A DNA stretch of 28,580 bases from CAZQVN01 sp964596775 (GTDB lineage Bacteria > Eisenbacteria > RBG-16-71-46 > JABDJR01 > JAWXBZ01), in the NCBI GenBank assembly GCA_964596775.1, contig CAZQVN010000047.1, positions 1 through 28,580 of the forward strand. The letters are read 5' to 3'. The notes under the pieces were generated by a model. It had not been told where the DNA came from. It did not search any database and was given only the letters and a program-made list of their open reading frames with translations. Below are positions 1-8,500 of the stretch, in pieces (within the stretch, counting starts at the first letter, position 1; each line of letters starts with the position of its first letter). The translations under genes and the position numbers were made by a program.

Positions 1-1017
1 GCCGGCCTGGCCGCGGGCGTGTACGCCACCGCCCTGACGCTCGCCGGCCTGCTCGGCGACCTCCCGCGCCCCTCCGCGGTGGCGCTGGGGATCACGCTGG
101 ACATGGTCGTCGTCGTGCCCCTCGCCTGGTACTTCCTCGTCGTGCGTCGGAGTCTCGCGCCGGCGCTCACGCTCGTTCCGGTTTTCCTCCTCGGCCTGAT
201 CCTCGCGGGACGGATACTCCCGTCGCAGCATCACGGCGCACTGAACGTCCTCGAGATCGCGGCCGTGCCGATCGAACTCGGCGTGCTTGGCTGGATCGCC
301 TGGCGGGCCACCCGGGCGTTCGGCGCGATCCGGCAAGGCGCGGGCGGCGATGCCCTCGAGCGCTTCCACGCCGCGGCGCGCGACCTCGTCCGCAGCGGGC
401 GGGCGGCCGGGATTCTCGCCACCGAGATCGCGGTGTTTCATTACGCGTTCGCGTCGCGAAAGCAGGAGGACCGGTTTTCACCCGGCCAGGTCAATGACCC
501 GGGGCGGTCGAAAGGCGCGCTCCCGGAAGCGGAAAGCGGCGTCGCGGCGTTCACGCATCACGAGCGCTGCGGCCATGGCGGCACCGTCCTCGGCGCGGCG
601 TTCCTGATCCTCTTCGAGGGGGTCGCCGTGCACTTCCTCGTGTCGATGTGGAGCCCGGTCATCGCGTGGATCCTGACGCTCGGAAGCGCCTACACGCTGT
701 TCTGGCTGTATGCGGACTTCCGGGCCACCGTCCTGCGCCCGATCCTCGTCGACCCTGATCAGGTGGTGATGCGCGCCGGACTCCGCTGGACGGCGCGCGT
801 GCCGCGGGGGTGGATCGAAGGCGTCGTCCGTGAACGGCCGGCGTCGCTCGGAAAGAAGGACCTGCTCAGCCTGACGCTGCTCGGCACGCCGACGCACTGG
901 GTGGTCCTGTCCCGTCCGGTCGCGGTCGACGGGCCCTACGGGATGAGGCGGAGCGTGAGAGCGTTCGGACTGGAGCCGGATCGACCGGAGGAGTTCGTGA
1001 GGAGCGTGTCGGCCTGA
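1..1017 (+). CDS. Multi-pass membrane protein of unknown function (5' end missing)
   Basis: The reading frame is open from base 1, so the true start is probably outside the window; a GTG at 19 would give 332 residues but is more likely internal. From that GTG, the first ~100 residues hold three or four hydrophobic segments. A polar stretch with several His and Arg follows (about 100-190), then two more membrane segments around 190-240. The C-terminal ~90 residues are soluble and begin with a RPILVDPDQVVMRAGLRW run, resembling the small beta-domains that follow membrane hairpins in many hypothetical membrane proteins. I do not recognise the family and assign no function. The gene converges on the LOG-family gene, with only 9 bases between the two stop codons and no obvious terminator hairpin. 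Confidence 0.75.
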   Translation, partial: AGLAAGVYATALTLAGLLGDLPRPSAVALGITLDMVVVVPLAWYFLVVRRSLAPALTLVPVFLLGLILAGRILPSQHHGALNVLEIAAVPIELGVLGWIAWRATRAFGAIRQGAGGDALERFHAAARDLVRSGRAAGILATEIAVFHYAFASRKQEDRFSPGQVNDPGRSKGALPEAESGVAAFTHHERCGHGGTVLGAAFLILFEGVAVHFLVSMWSPVIAWILTLGSAYTLFWLYADFRATVLRPILVDPDQVVMRAGLRWTARVPRGWIEGVVRERPASLGKKDLLSLTLLGTPTHWVVLSRPVAVDGPYGMRRSVRAFGLEPDRPEEFVRSVSA

Positions 1018-1026
1018 GGCCGTCCG

Positions 1027-1596
1027 TCACCGTCCGGCCACCTCCCGGGCGACCTCGAGCGCCGCGTCCACGTCGGAAACGATCCGCACCATCCCCTGCG
1101 ACTCCCGGCCGAGCCGGAAGTGATCCTCGAGCACGGACATCAGTTCCGGCCACCCCGAACCCACGAGAACGAGCGGGCGATCCGCGATCTCCCCGATCAG
1201 GGCCATGGCCCACACGAGGAACACTTCGTTCAGCGTGCCCGGCCCGCCGGTTTCCATGGCGAAGAAGATGTCGGTGCCGTCCACGAGGACGCGGAGACGG
1301 TCCAGGAGGTCGGGAGCGGACACTTCGAGCGTGAGATGGGGGTTCGCCGTGCGGAGTGCGGCATCGACCGCGCCGGAGCCGGGTTCGGGTGCGGAAAGGC
1401 CGACCAGCGTCACGCCGATCGCCTCCCCGCCGGCCTCGGCGACGCCGCGGGACACGGCTTCCATCACGCCGTGGTAGCCGCCGTTCTTGACGCTGAATCC
1501 GAGCCTGGCGAGGCCCCGCCCGAGTTCGTATGCCTGGATGCAGCAGCGCTCCGCGGAGAGCGCGGTGGAGGAACCGAAAACGGCGGCGACGGGCAT
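1027..1596 (-). CDS. LOG family (lysine decarboxylase-like) nucleotide-binding protein
   Basis: This 189-residue protein has the Rossmann-type fold signature of the LOG/YvdD family: an N-terminal VFGSS strand-turn (residues 6-10), GGYHGVMEAVSRG at 39-51, and GGPGTLNE at 117-124, which corresponds to the family's PGGxGTxxE motif with the leading Pro replaced by Thr. Characterised LOG proteins are phosphoribohydrolases that cleave nucleoside 5'-monophosphates, including cytokinin ribotides. Bacterial members are often mis-called lysine decarboxylases, and the substrate here cannot be read from sequence. The ATG is at 1596. There is no Shine-Dalgarno sequence; instead a TAGACT hexamer ends 6 bases before the ATG inside a perfect 9-bp inverted repeat (1597-1619), suggesting a leaderless and possibly regulated transcript separate from the pilU operon upstream. 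Confidence 0.85.
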   Translation of the reverse strand: MPVAAVFGSSTALSAERCCIQAYELGRGLARLGFSVKNGGYHGVMEAVSRGVAEAGGEAIGVTLVGLSAPEPGSGAVDAALRTANPHLTLEVSAPDLLDRLRVLVDGTDIFFAMETGGPGTLNEVFLVWAMALIGEIADRPLVLVGSGWPELMSVLEDHFRLGRESQGMVRIVSDVDAALEVAREVAGR

Positions 1597-1619
1597 CCGC
1601 GGAGTCTAGCACTCCGCGG
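1597..1619 (-). promoter_or_regulatory. Inverted repeat over the -10 box and start of the LOG gene
   Basis: CCGCGGAGT (1597-1605) and ACTCCGCGG (1611-1619) are perfect reverse complements separated by CTAGC. The minus-strand hexamer TAGACT (1603-1608) lies inside the repeat, 6 bases before the LOG ATG at 1596. This could be an operator covering a leaderless promoter. It could equally be a terminator stem for the pilU operon, whose stop is at 1654, although no T-run follows it. The sequence alone does not decide. Confidence 0.5.
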
Positions 1620-1653
1620 CGCCCGCCGTCGCCGTTCGAAATTTCGCGCGCCC

Positions 1654-2808
1654 CTACCGCCCGCGTGTCAGCGTGAGCTTCGGTCCCGTGTTCTCCACGA
1701 GGTTCGGGCTCTCCATCTTGACCTTGAGCCGCAGGTTGTTCGCGCTCTCGGCGTACTTGAGCGCCTCCTCCAGGGTGATCGTGCCGGCCTTGAACAGCAC
1801 GTAAAGCGCCTGGTCGAACGTCTGGCACCCTTCCTGGACCGCCTCCTCCATGGCCTGCTTGATCTCGGCCACTTCGCCCTTGCTGATGAGGTCGCGGACG
1901 CGCGGCGTGGCCATCATGATCTCGATGGCCGCCGCCCGTCCCGTGCCCTTCGCGTTCGGCACGAGGCGCTGGCTGCAGATGCCGGCCAGGTTCAGCGACA
2001 GCTGGGAGTAGAGCAGGGGGTGCATCTCGTTCGGGAAGAAGTTGACGATGCGGTCCAGCGTCTGGTTCGCGTTGTTCGTGTGCAGCGTGCCGAGCACGAG
2101 ATGGCCGGTTTCCGCGAACGTGATGGCCGCCTCCATCGCGATCTTGTCCCGGATTTCGCCGATCAGGATCACGTCGGGAGCCTGGCGCAGCGCGTTCATC
2201 AGCGCGTCGTTGTAGCTCTTCGTGTCCATGCCGACTTCGCGCTGGGTGACGATCGACTTGTTGTGCCAGTGCACGAACTCGATCGGGTCCTCCACGGTCA
2301 GGATATGGCCGGACGCGTTCTGGTTGCGGTGATCGATCATCGCCGCCAGCGTCGTCGACTTGCCGGTACCGGTGGCCCCGGTGATGAGGACGAGCCCGCG
2401 TTTCAGCATGACGAGGTCGCGGAGGACGCCGGGCAACCCCAGCGACTCCATGCTTGGCACCACGATCTTGACGAGGCGGATGACCAGCCCCACCGCGCCG
2501 CGCTGCATGAAGATGTTCACGCGGTAGCGGCCGACTCCGGAGATGGAGTGGGCGAGGTTCATCTCCTGCTGTTCGCGGAACGTCGCCTGCTGCTTCGGGG
2601 TCATGAAGTAGTCGGCGATCCGGATCGTGTCCGTTTCGCTCAGGACGTCGGATACGGCCTTCAGCGACCCGTCGATCCGGAGCTGCGCGGGGGAGCCGGC
2701 GGTGAGGTACAGGTCCGACGCGTCCATGGCCAGCATCGAGGCGAGCATCGATTCGATGTCGAGGTTCTCGTTTCCGGGTGTTTCCTGCGCCGCGGCGTCC
2801 TCGGTCAT
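1654..2808 (-). CDS. pilU: PilU-type retraction ATPase of type IV pili
   Basis: This 384-residue member of the PilT/PilU secretion ATPase superfamily powers, or assists PilT in, pilus retraction at the inner-membrane base. Visible motifs are Walker A GATGTGKST (144-152), an Asp-box region TVEDPIEFVH (171-180), Walker B DVILIGEIRD (212-221) and the His box GHLVLGTLHTNNANQTLDR (from 235). The LVLGTLHTNNANQTLDRIVNFFP stretch and the C-terminal extension look more like PilU than PilT, and the AIRNLIRE-type motif of PilT is replaced by RVRDLISKGE. I chose the ATG at 2808, preceded by a strong AAGGAGG site; a longer open frame reaching 2985 would run deep into pilT. The start overlaps the pilT stop by four bases (ATGA), implying translational coupling. 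All catalytic motifs are intact. Confidence 0.92.
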   Translation of the reverse strand: MTEDAAAQETPGNENLDIESMLASMLAMDASDLYLTAGSPAQLRIDGSLKAVSDVLSETDTIRIADYFMTPKQQATFREQQEMNLAHSISGVGRYRVNIFMQRGAVGLVIRLVKIVVPSMESLGLPGVLRDLVMLKRGLVLITGATGTGKSTTLAAMIDHRNQNASGHILTVEDPIEFVHWHNKSIVTQREVGMDTKSYNDALMNALRQAPDVILIGEIRDKIAMEAAITFAETGHLVLGTLHTNNANQTLDRIVNFFPNEMHPLLYSQLSLNLAGICSQRLVPNAKGTGRAAAIEIMMATPRVRDLISKGEVAEIKQAMEEAVQEGCQTFDQALYVLFKAGTITLEEALKYAESANNLRLKVKMESPNLVENTGPKLTLTRGR

Positions 2809-3941
2809 GCCGCCCTCCTTGCCGGTTGGCCCGGCTGGCCCGGCTGGGCCGGGCGCATGCCGGGGCGCTGCATCTGTCCGCTCGGCGTCGGTTCGGCTCC
2901 GCCCTGGAACAGCGACGGATTCTGCGACTTCCGGGCCGCCTCCTCGCGGGTGATCTTTCCTTCCATCACGAGGTTCTTGAGGCACTGGTCCATGCTCTGC
3001 ATTCCGTGCTGTCCGCCGGTCTGGATGACGGACATGATCTGCGCCGTCTTGTCCTCGCGGATCAGGTTGCGCAGGGCCGGCACCCCGACGAGAATTTCCA
3101 GCGCGGCCGCGCGCCCCTTCTTGTCGGCCGTCTTCACCAGCGTCTGGCTGACGATTCCGACGATCGACTCGGAGAACATCGTGCGGATCTGGGCCTGCTG
3201 GGCCGACGGGAAGATGTCGATGACGCGGTCCACCGTCTTCGCAGCCGAGTTCGTGTGCAGCGTTCCGAACACGATATGCCCGGTTTCCGCGGCGGTGATC
3301 GCCAGCTGCGTCGTTTCCAGGTCGCGGAGTTCGCCGACGAGGATGATGTCCGGGTCCTCGCGGAGGGCGCTGCGCAGGGCGTTGGAGAACGAATGGGTGT
3401 GCGGCCCGACCTCACGCTGGTTCAACAGGCACATCTTCGACTCGTGGACGAACTCGATCGGGTCCTCGATCGTGATGATGTGGGACCGGCGCTTGCGGTT
3501 CACGTAGTCGATCATCGCCGCGAGCGTCGTGGACTTGCCGGAACCGGTCGGCCCGGTCACGAGGACCAGCCCCTTTTCCTTCATGCACATGTCCGCGAGA
3601 ACCGGGGGCAGGCCGAGTTCGTGGAAGCTCTTGACCTCGGAGGGGATGACGCGGAACACCGCCCCTTCGCCGCGGCGCTGCACGAATGCGTTGACGCGGA
3701 AGCGGCAGACGTCGGCCAGCTCGATGGCGAAGTCGAGTTCGTGATGCTCCTCGAACGCCTTTTTCTGGCCGTCGGCCATGATGTCGTAGAGAAGGTTGTG
3801 CATGACGTCGCGTTCGAGGGCCGGCATGTCCAGCGGCGTCATCTCGCCGTGAAGCCGGACCATCGGCGGCACGCCCGCCGACAGGTGAAGGTCGGAGGCG
3901 CCCTGGTTTTTCGTGAAGATGAGGAGCTCGGTGATGTCCAT
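2805..3941 (-). CDS. pilT: PilT twitching-motility retraction ATPase
   Basis: This 378-residue hexameric ATPase depolymerises type IV pili. It has an N-terminal PAS-like domain beginning MDITELL and containing ASDLHLSAG (15-23), Walker A GPTGSGKST (130-138), an Asp box around TIEDPIEFVH (157-166), Walker B DIILVGELRD (198-207), the His box GHIVFGTLHT (221-230) and ALRNLIRE (289-296), the PilT-specific retraction motif AIRNLIRE with one conservative change. The C-terminus ends in a Gly/Pro/Gln-rich tail (PGQPGQP), an unusual disordered extension beyond the usual ~345 residues. The ATG overlaps the stop of the upstream pseudo-ATPase gene by one base (TGATG), so the three genes are one operon. 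No PilB-type extension ATPase, PilC, pilin or secretin lies in the window. Confidence 0.95.
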   Translation of the reverse strand: MDITELLIFTKNQGASDLHLSAGVPPMVRLHGEMTPLDMPALERDVMHNLLYDIMADGQKKAFEEHHELDFAIELADVCRFRVNAFVQRRGEGAVFRVIPSEVKSFHELGLPPVLADMCMKEKGLVLVTGPTGSGKSTTLAAMIDYVNRKRRSHIITIEDPIEFVHESKMCLLNQREVGPHTHSFSNALRSALREDPDIILVGELRDLETTQLAITAAETGHIVFGTLHTNSAAKTVDRVIDIFPSAQQAQIRTMFSESIVGIVSQTLVKTADKKGRAAALEILVGVPALRNLIREDKTAQIMSVIQTGGQHGMQSMDQCLKNLVMEGKITREEAARKSQNPSLFQGGAEPTPSGQMQRPGMRPAQPGQPGQPARRAA

Positions 3942-5437
3942 CAGGCGGCCGCCTTTCGCACCGGTCCGGCGCCGGCGACCGGCTGGAATCCGCCCGCCAG
4001 GGCCGCTTGTTCAAGCGCCAGGGGGCCGGCTTCCGCGTCGATGGCCGCGGACAGGGGGTCGGTCAGGGTCAGGATCGAGGCGTTGATCGTGCCGTCCGCC
4101 TCACGGGCGCACTCCACGATGCCGGCCAGGTTCTTCAGGAGGAGCGTGCGGGACGCGCCCCGCTCGATCAGCAGGGACAGGCAGGACGAGGCGTCGGGGG
4201 CGGTCATCCGCGCCACGACCAGCAGGCCGTTGCCGGCCGCTTCCAGGTAGAGGTCGAAGTCGGGGCCGGCATCCAGTTCCTCGATGCCGATGACGTCGGC
4301 GAACGTGGCCTCCGTGAGGAAGCGGGCGACGCCGTGGCTCCGGAACGAGTCGGATCCCTCGGGAAGATCGAAGACACCGGGCACACCGAGGACCGCTCCC
4401 GAGTGCCGGGCCAGAACCCGGCGCGTGTCGCTGTCCGTGACGCGGAGGATCGCTTCGAAAAGATCCCGCGACGGTCCGGAGCTGGGTCCGGCCACGAGGA
4501 TCATTCCCTGTGATTCCGCGACGAGGTTTCGGAGCACAGGCAGCGCCGACTCGGATATCCGTGCTTCGCCGGAAACCGCGGCGCCGGCTGTTTCGCGCAT
4601 CTCGAGAACGAGACTCTCGCCGGCCCGCCCCGGAAGAAGAGTGACGGTCAGGTCGAGCGCCGCCGTGGCGAACGGAATGCGTGACGTCCATCGGGCCGGG
4701 CGGCCGGCCAGTTCCTCGGTGGGGTCGAGGCTCTCGAGGAGCCGGCGGGTGATGGCCCGGAAGTCGGCCGGGTGAACCGTTGTCTCGTCCCTCAGCTCGC
4801 GGCCCACCCGAAAGCGGACCCTCACGTGGTCGATCGCCGGTTCGAAGTGGATCTCGGAGGCCTTCTCGTTCAGCGCCCTGGAAAACAGGATTCCCAGGGG
4901 ATTGGGGCGACCGGGGCTGTCCGGTTTCTTCATCAGGTACGGCCGGGTGATCTCCCGGAACAGGATGTCGCTCGATTCGTGGATCCGCTCGACCGGTCCG
5001 AGGACCTCCTCGATGATCCGGCTGACCCGGCGCGGGCTGGCAATCGACACCTGCACGCTGAGTCCGGTGGCGTTTTCCACGTCGACCACGGCTTCGTCGT
5101 TCGTGGGATCCGCCATGACGATGGTCAGCGCATCGCCGACGCGGACGAGGGGCAGCAGCTGGTCGCGGCGCATCACTTCCGGACCGAGGAGGCGCACCGC
5201 GGCGCGATCCACCATGTCCGCGTTGAGGTCGATGTACGGCACGTTCAGCTGCGCGGACAGCGCCCATCCGAGGTCGTCTTCGCTCACGAACCCGAGGTCG
5301 AGCAGCGCCTCTCCGAACAGCTTGCCGGAGCGCCGCTGTTCGGCCAGGGCCGCCTCGACCTGGTCCTGCGTGACGACCCGGCATTCCACGAGAATATCGC
5401 CCAGCACTCGGCGTGCCGGTCTGCTTGTATCAGTCAT
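3941..5437 (-). CDS. MshEN-domain secretion ATPase homologue with degenerate catalytic site
   Basis: This 498-residue PilB/GspE-like protein heads the pilT-pilU operon. Residues 9-62 contain two ~24-residue MshEN motifs (LGDILVECRVVTQDQVEAAL...Q and FGEALLDLGFVSEDDLGWAL...Q) separated by a short spacer, the arrangement that binds c-di-GMP in MshE and related ATPases. The N2-like domain keeps SEIHFEP (194-200). The ATPase core is eroded: Walker A reads GPSSGPSRD (317-325) where GPTGSGKTT is expected, so the P-loop Lys is absent; the Walker B/GEIRD region reads DVIGIEELDA (381-390); and the STLHTNDA-type His box reads ARMTAPDA (409-416). The C-terminal tetra-Cys zinc module of PilB is missing. 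It is best read as a c-di-GMP-responsive pseudo-ATPase or adaptor of the pilus motor (inference). The ATG at 5437 follows GGAG with an 8-base spacing. The frame is intact over its whole length, which argues against a decaying pseudogene. Confidence 0.88.
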   Translation of the reverse strand: MTDTSRPARRVLGDILVECRVVTQDQVEAALAEQRRSGKLFGEALLDLGFVSEDDLGWALSAQLNVPYIDLNADMVDRAAVRLLGPEVMRRDQLLPLVRVGDALTIVMADPTNDEAVVDVENATGLSVQVSIASPRRVSRIIEEVLGPVERIHESSDILFREITRPYLMKKPDSPGRPNPLGILFSRALNEKASEIHFEPAIDHVRVRFRVGRELRDETTVHPADFRAITRRLLESLDPTEELAGRPARWTSRIPFATAALDLTVTLLPGRAGESLVLEMRETAGAAVSGEARISESALPVLRNLVAESQGMILVAGPSSGPSRDLFEAILRVTDSDTRRVLARHSGAVLGVPGVFDLPEGSDSFRSHGVARFLTEATFADVIGIEELDAGPDFDLYLEAAGNGLLVVARMTAPDASSCLSLLIERGASRTLLLKNLAGIVECAREADGTINASILTLTDPLSAAIDAEAGPLALEQAALAGGFQPVAGAGPVRKAAA

Positions 5438-5454
5438 TGTCCAGGCTCCCGGTC

Positions 5455-5473
5455 GGACGGACCCGTTCCGTCC
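5455..5473 (-). promoter_or_regulatory. Hairpin in the leader of the pil operon
   Basis: GGACGGA (5455-5461) and TCCGTCC (5467-5473) form a perfect 7-bp stem with a 5-base loop, 17 bases before the ATG at 5437 and just upstream of the GGAG ribosome site. It may affect translation or be an operator; nothing in the sequence proves either. I found no convincing -35/-10 pair between 5474 and 5594. Confidence 0.35.
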
Positions 5474-5553
5474 TTCTCCCCGTGGTATCGGCCTGGGCCG
5501 TCGTATCGTTAGTCCGGAAAGCGTGTTGGCGAGGGGGCGGGTTCGGGGGAATT

Positions 5554-5582
5554 ACCCCGGAAATTCAACGGGAAAGCGGGGT
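5554..5582 (-). terminator. Weak hairpin downstream of the FG-GAP gene
   Basis: ACCCCG (5554-5559) can pair with CGGGGT (5577-5582) across a 17-base loop, 12 bases past the FG-GAP protein stop at 5595. The long loop and absence of a T-run make this a weak terminator candidate. The pil operon leader begins beyond it on the same strand. Confidence 0.25.
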
Positions 5583-5594
5583 GATGCGGCCATA

Positions 5595-8500
5595 TCAGCG
5601 GCGGAGGGTCAGCTTCCTCGTCAGGTCGCCGTCCGCCGTTTCCAGGCGGTAGAAATAGACGCCGGATGCCGCGGGCCGGCCGCCGTCGGCCAGTCCGTCC
5701 CAGTCCGCGCCGTTGCGACCCGCTGGGAACGACGCATCGAGCAGTGTCCTCACCAGGCGGCCGGAGGCGTCGTACACGCGGAGCGAAACCCGCTGCTCCC
5801 GCGCCAGCTCGAAGGCGATCGTCGCTTCGGTCGTCATCGGGTTTGGCGCACTCTGCAGGAGTCGCGTCACCGGTGGACGCCCCGCTTCCTCCGTGCCGGT
5901 CACGGTCGAGAGTCCGGTCAGATGGTTGATGAGCCGCCTCATGTTCGCGCGGAGCTCGTAGGGGTTCGTGTAGTTCGGCGACAGGGAGAGCAGGGCCACC
6001 CGGTCCGTGTTGCGCACCGGGTGGCGGACGAGGGCGCCGATCACGGAACCGGCCGTGCCGTACGTCAGGATCGGGGTGCCGAGGCCCGTGCCGTCGAAAA
6101 CCATCGGTTCGCAGAACGGCACGCCGGTGGATCCCGGCCTGGGCGTCATCGGCACGAGGCCGCTCCAGACGGGCTGGGCCGGCGTGGCGGTGGTAAACGT
6201 CTCGTAGCGATCCCATGCCGCCACGCCGCAGACGTCGCGGGCGAACTGTTCGCTCACATAGGAGCCGAGCAGCCGGCTTACGAGGATCAGCTTTCCACCG
6301 TCGTCCAGGTAGCGGGTGAGATCCGGCAGGAGGTTCTGGAAGACGTCGCGGTCCGGGTTGACGTTCGAGGCATCGTCGTTGCCGACCCAGATGATCCCCG
6401 AATACTCGAACAGCCTGGCCGGCGGCAGCGGGCCCTTGCCGACCGGTGTGATCCCGGAGGGATAGTTGGACCAGCCGATGCGGAGGTCCCAGAAGTCGAA
6501 GGGGAGGTCGGCGGTCAACGCCTTGTCCCGGTACATCTCCCACGGGTCGGCGGGCGCCGCCGTACCGGCCCCGTCCGACCAGGCGTTCCAGTCGAACCCG
6601 TTCACGACGAGGATGCGGAACGGATAGGGCTCCCGGTCGTGCAGGAAGGCGGTTCGCGGCGAGGACCAGCTGGATTCCCAGAGCAGCGAGTCGATTCCGG
6701 TGATCCGGTACTCGATCAGCGTGTTCCGGGGCGGGCCGGGGTCGGTGAACTCCGGAACGAACAGCGGCGCGCTCGTGATCCTCACAAGGTCCTCCGGGTC
6801 GCACCCGGCCGCACCGCGGTACACGTGGTAGCCGAGCGAGAGCGGATTCGCGGACGGAGTCCACCGCATCTGAACCGTGTATTCCGTGGGGTGGAAGAGC
6901 GTCCATTCCGGCGCCGGTTCGGTGCCGAGGCGGCCGGCCACGGGAGGGCTGCGCCGCCCCTCGGTGCCGTCGGCGCGGACGAACGCCGCCGAGCAGTACA
7001 CGAGGCGGCCGGGCTCCACCCCGGTCATGCGGCAGAGCGCCACGTCGGAGGGAAACTCCTCGTAGTCCGTCCCCGGTATCCAGGATTCACTGCTCGTGTA
7101 GATGCGGATCCTGTCCACGAGCGGATCGTCGGGAGGATCCAGGCGGAGCGTCAGTTCCGTGCTGCTTTCCACCCCGACGACGCTGAGGTTTCGGGGCTGG
7201 TCCGGGCCGTGGGACAGCGTGTAGCCGTCCACCACGTACACCTCGCCCGCCTGCCAGCGGCTGTTCCGCGGGCCGTCGCCGTTCATGGCGTTGACGATCA
7301 CGTCGTCCCGTCCGTCACCGTTCACGTCGGCGGCGTGCGCCCAGTAGGCCACGAGATCGTTCGCGTCCTTGCCGTCCAGCGTGGACGTGCGGACGACATT
7401 CTGCGGGGGTGGATCGGCCAGGTCGATGACCGCAGGGAGGTTGGCCGACCCGTACACGACGGTCAGCGTTCCGGCCTCGCGGTTCAGCGGACCGTTGTCG
7501 CGCGGTGCGCCGAGCAGCAGGTCCGTAAACCCGTCGCCGTCCACGTCGCCCACCGGAAAACTGTCCGTGATGAGACTGCGGGCCTTGCCGTAGACCCAGG
7601 TGAACCGTATGTCCGGCGGGGGATAGAGCAGGTCGACGACGCGGTTTCTCTGCAGATTCATGTCGTAGACGATCACCCCGGCGCCGCCGTCCTTGCGGTA
7701 CTCCCAGGGAGGTCCGGGCGCGGTCAGAGCGCCGATGAGCAGGTCCTTCGTGCCGTTGCCGTCCACGTCGCCGGTCGAGAGTTCCTCGCCGTAACGTCCG
7801 TAGGGTTCCCGTCCGTACACGACGGTGGAGCCGAGCGCGGGATCGTCCAGATCGTGGTAGCGCTGAAAATCCGGACGTCCCCAGACCACCCAGGTTTCGC
7901 CCGAGTTGTCGCGGAAGTCGCCGGGAGGGCCGTCGCCCGAACCGCCGTTGTCGAACACGTTCCGGGCCAGCGCGTTCGACGCCGCCGAGGTGATCACCTC
8001 CGCGTAACCGTCGCCGTCCAGGTCGTCGGAGATCACCGTGGCGCCCATGTGATCGTTCTGCCCGATCCCGTAGAACACGGTCCAGGCCAGCGTCGTATCG
8101 GCCAGGTCGAGCGTGACGCCCCGCGGGATCGGACCGTAGAGGACGTACGTGTCGCCCGACTGGGGCTTGCCGTTGTTGCGGCCGTCGGCACGGTCGGCGC
8201 CGATCACCAGGTCGTGAAAGCCGTCGCCGTTGACGTCGGCGGAGTCGAACCAGGTGCCGAGCCGGTCGTCCCCCTCGGCGCCGATGATCGTGGTCTTCCA
8301 CGGGGCCGGGTCCGCGAGCCAGAACTCTCCGGTGGGGAGTTCGGCCGCGCCGAAGATGACGTAGGCCTTGCCGCAGAGATTCCGTCCCGGAACGTCCGCA
8401 CCGAACGCGCCCATGATGAGGTCGCCGTAGCCGTCGTCGTCGAGATCCTTGACGGCCACCCGGATGCCGAGGATGTCGCCGGCCTTCTCTCCGTAGAACG

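Noticed and set aside
1637..1646. Palindrome CGAAATTTCG after the pilU stop
   Set aside because: Short, no loop, no T-run; common by chance.
1120..3507. A ~800-codon plus-strand frame opposite LOG, pilU and pilT
   Set aside because: Antisense to three genes with clear motifs; shadow of high GC.
3941..5437. Pseudogene call for the MshEN gene
   Set aside because: The frame is intact for 498 codons, has a ribosome site, and is tightly overlapped with pilT; loss of catalytic residues without frame damage fits a retained pseudo-enzyme better.
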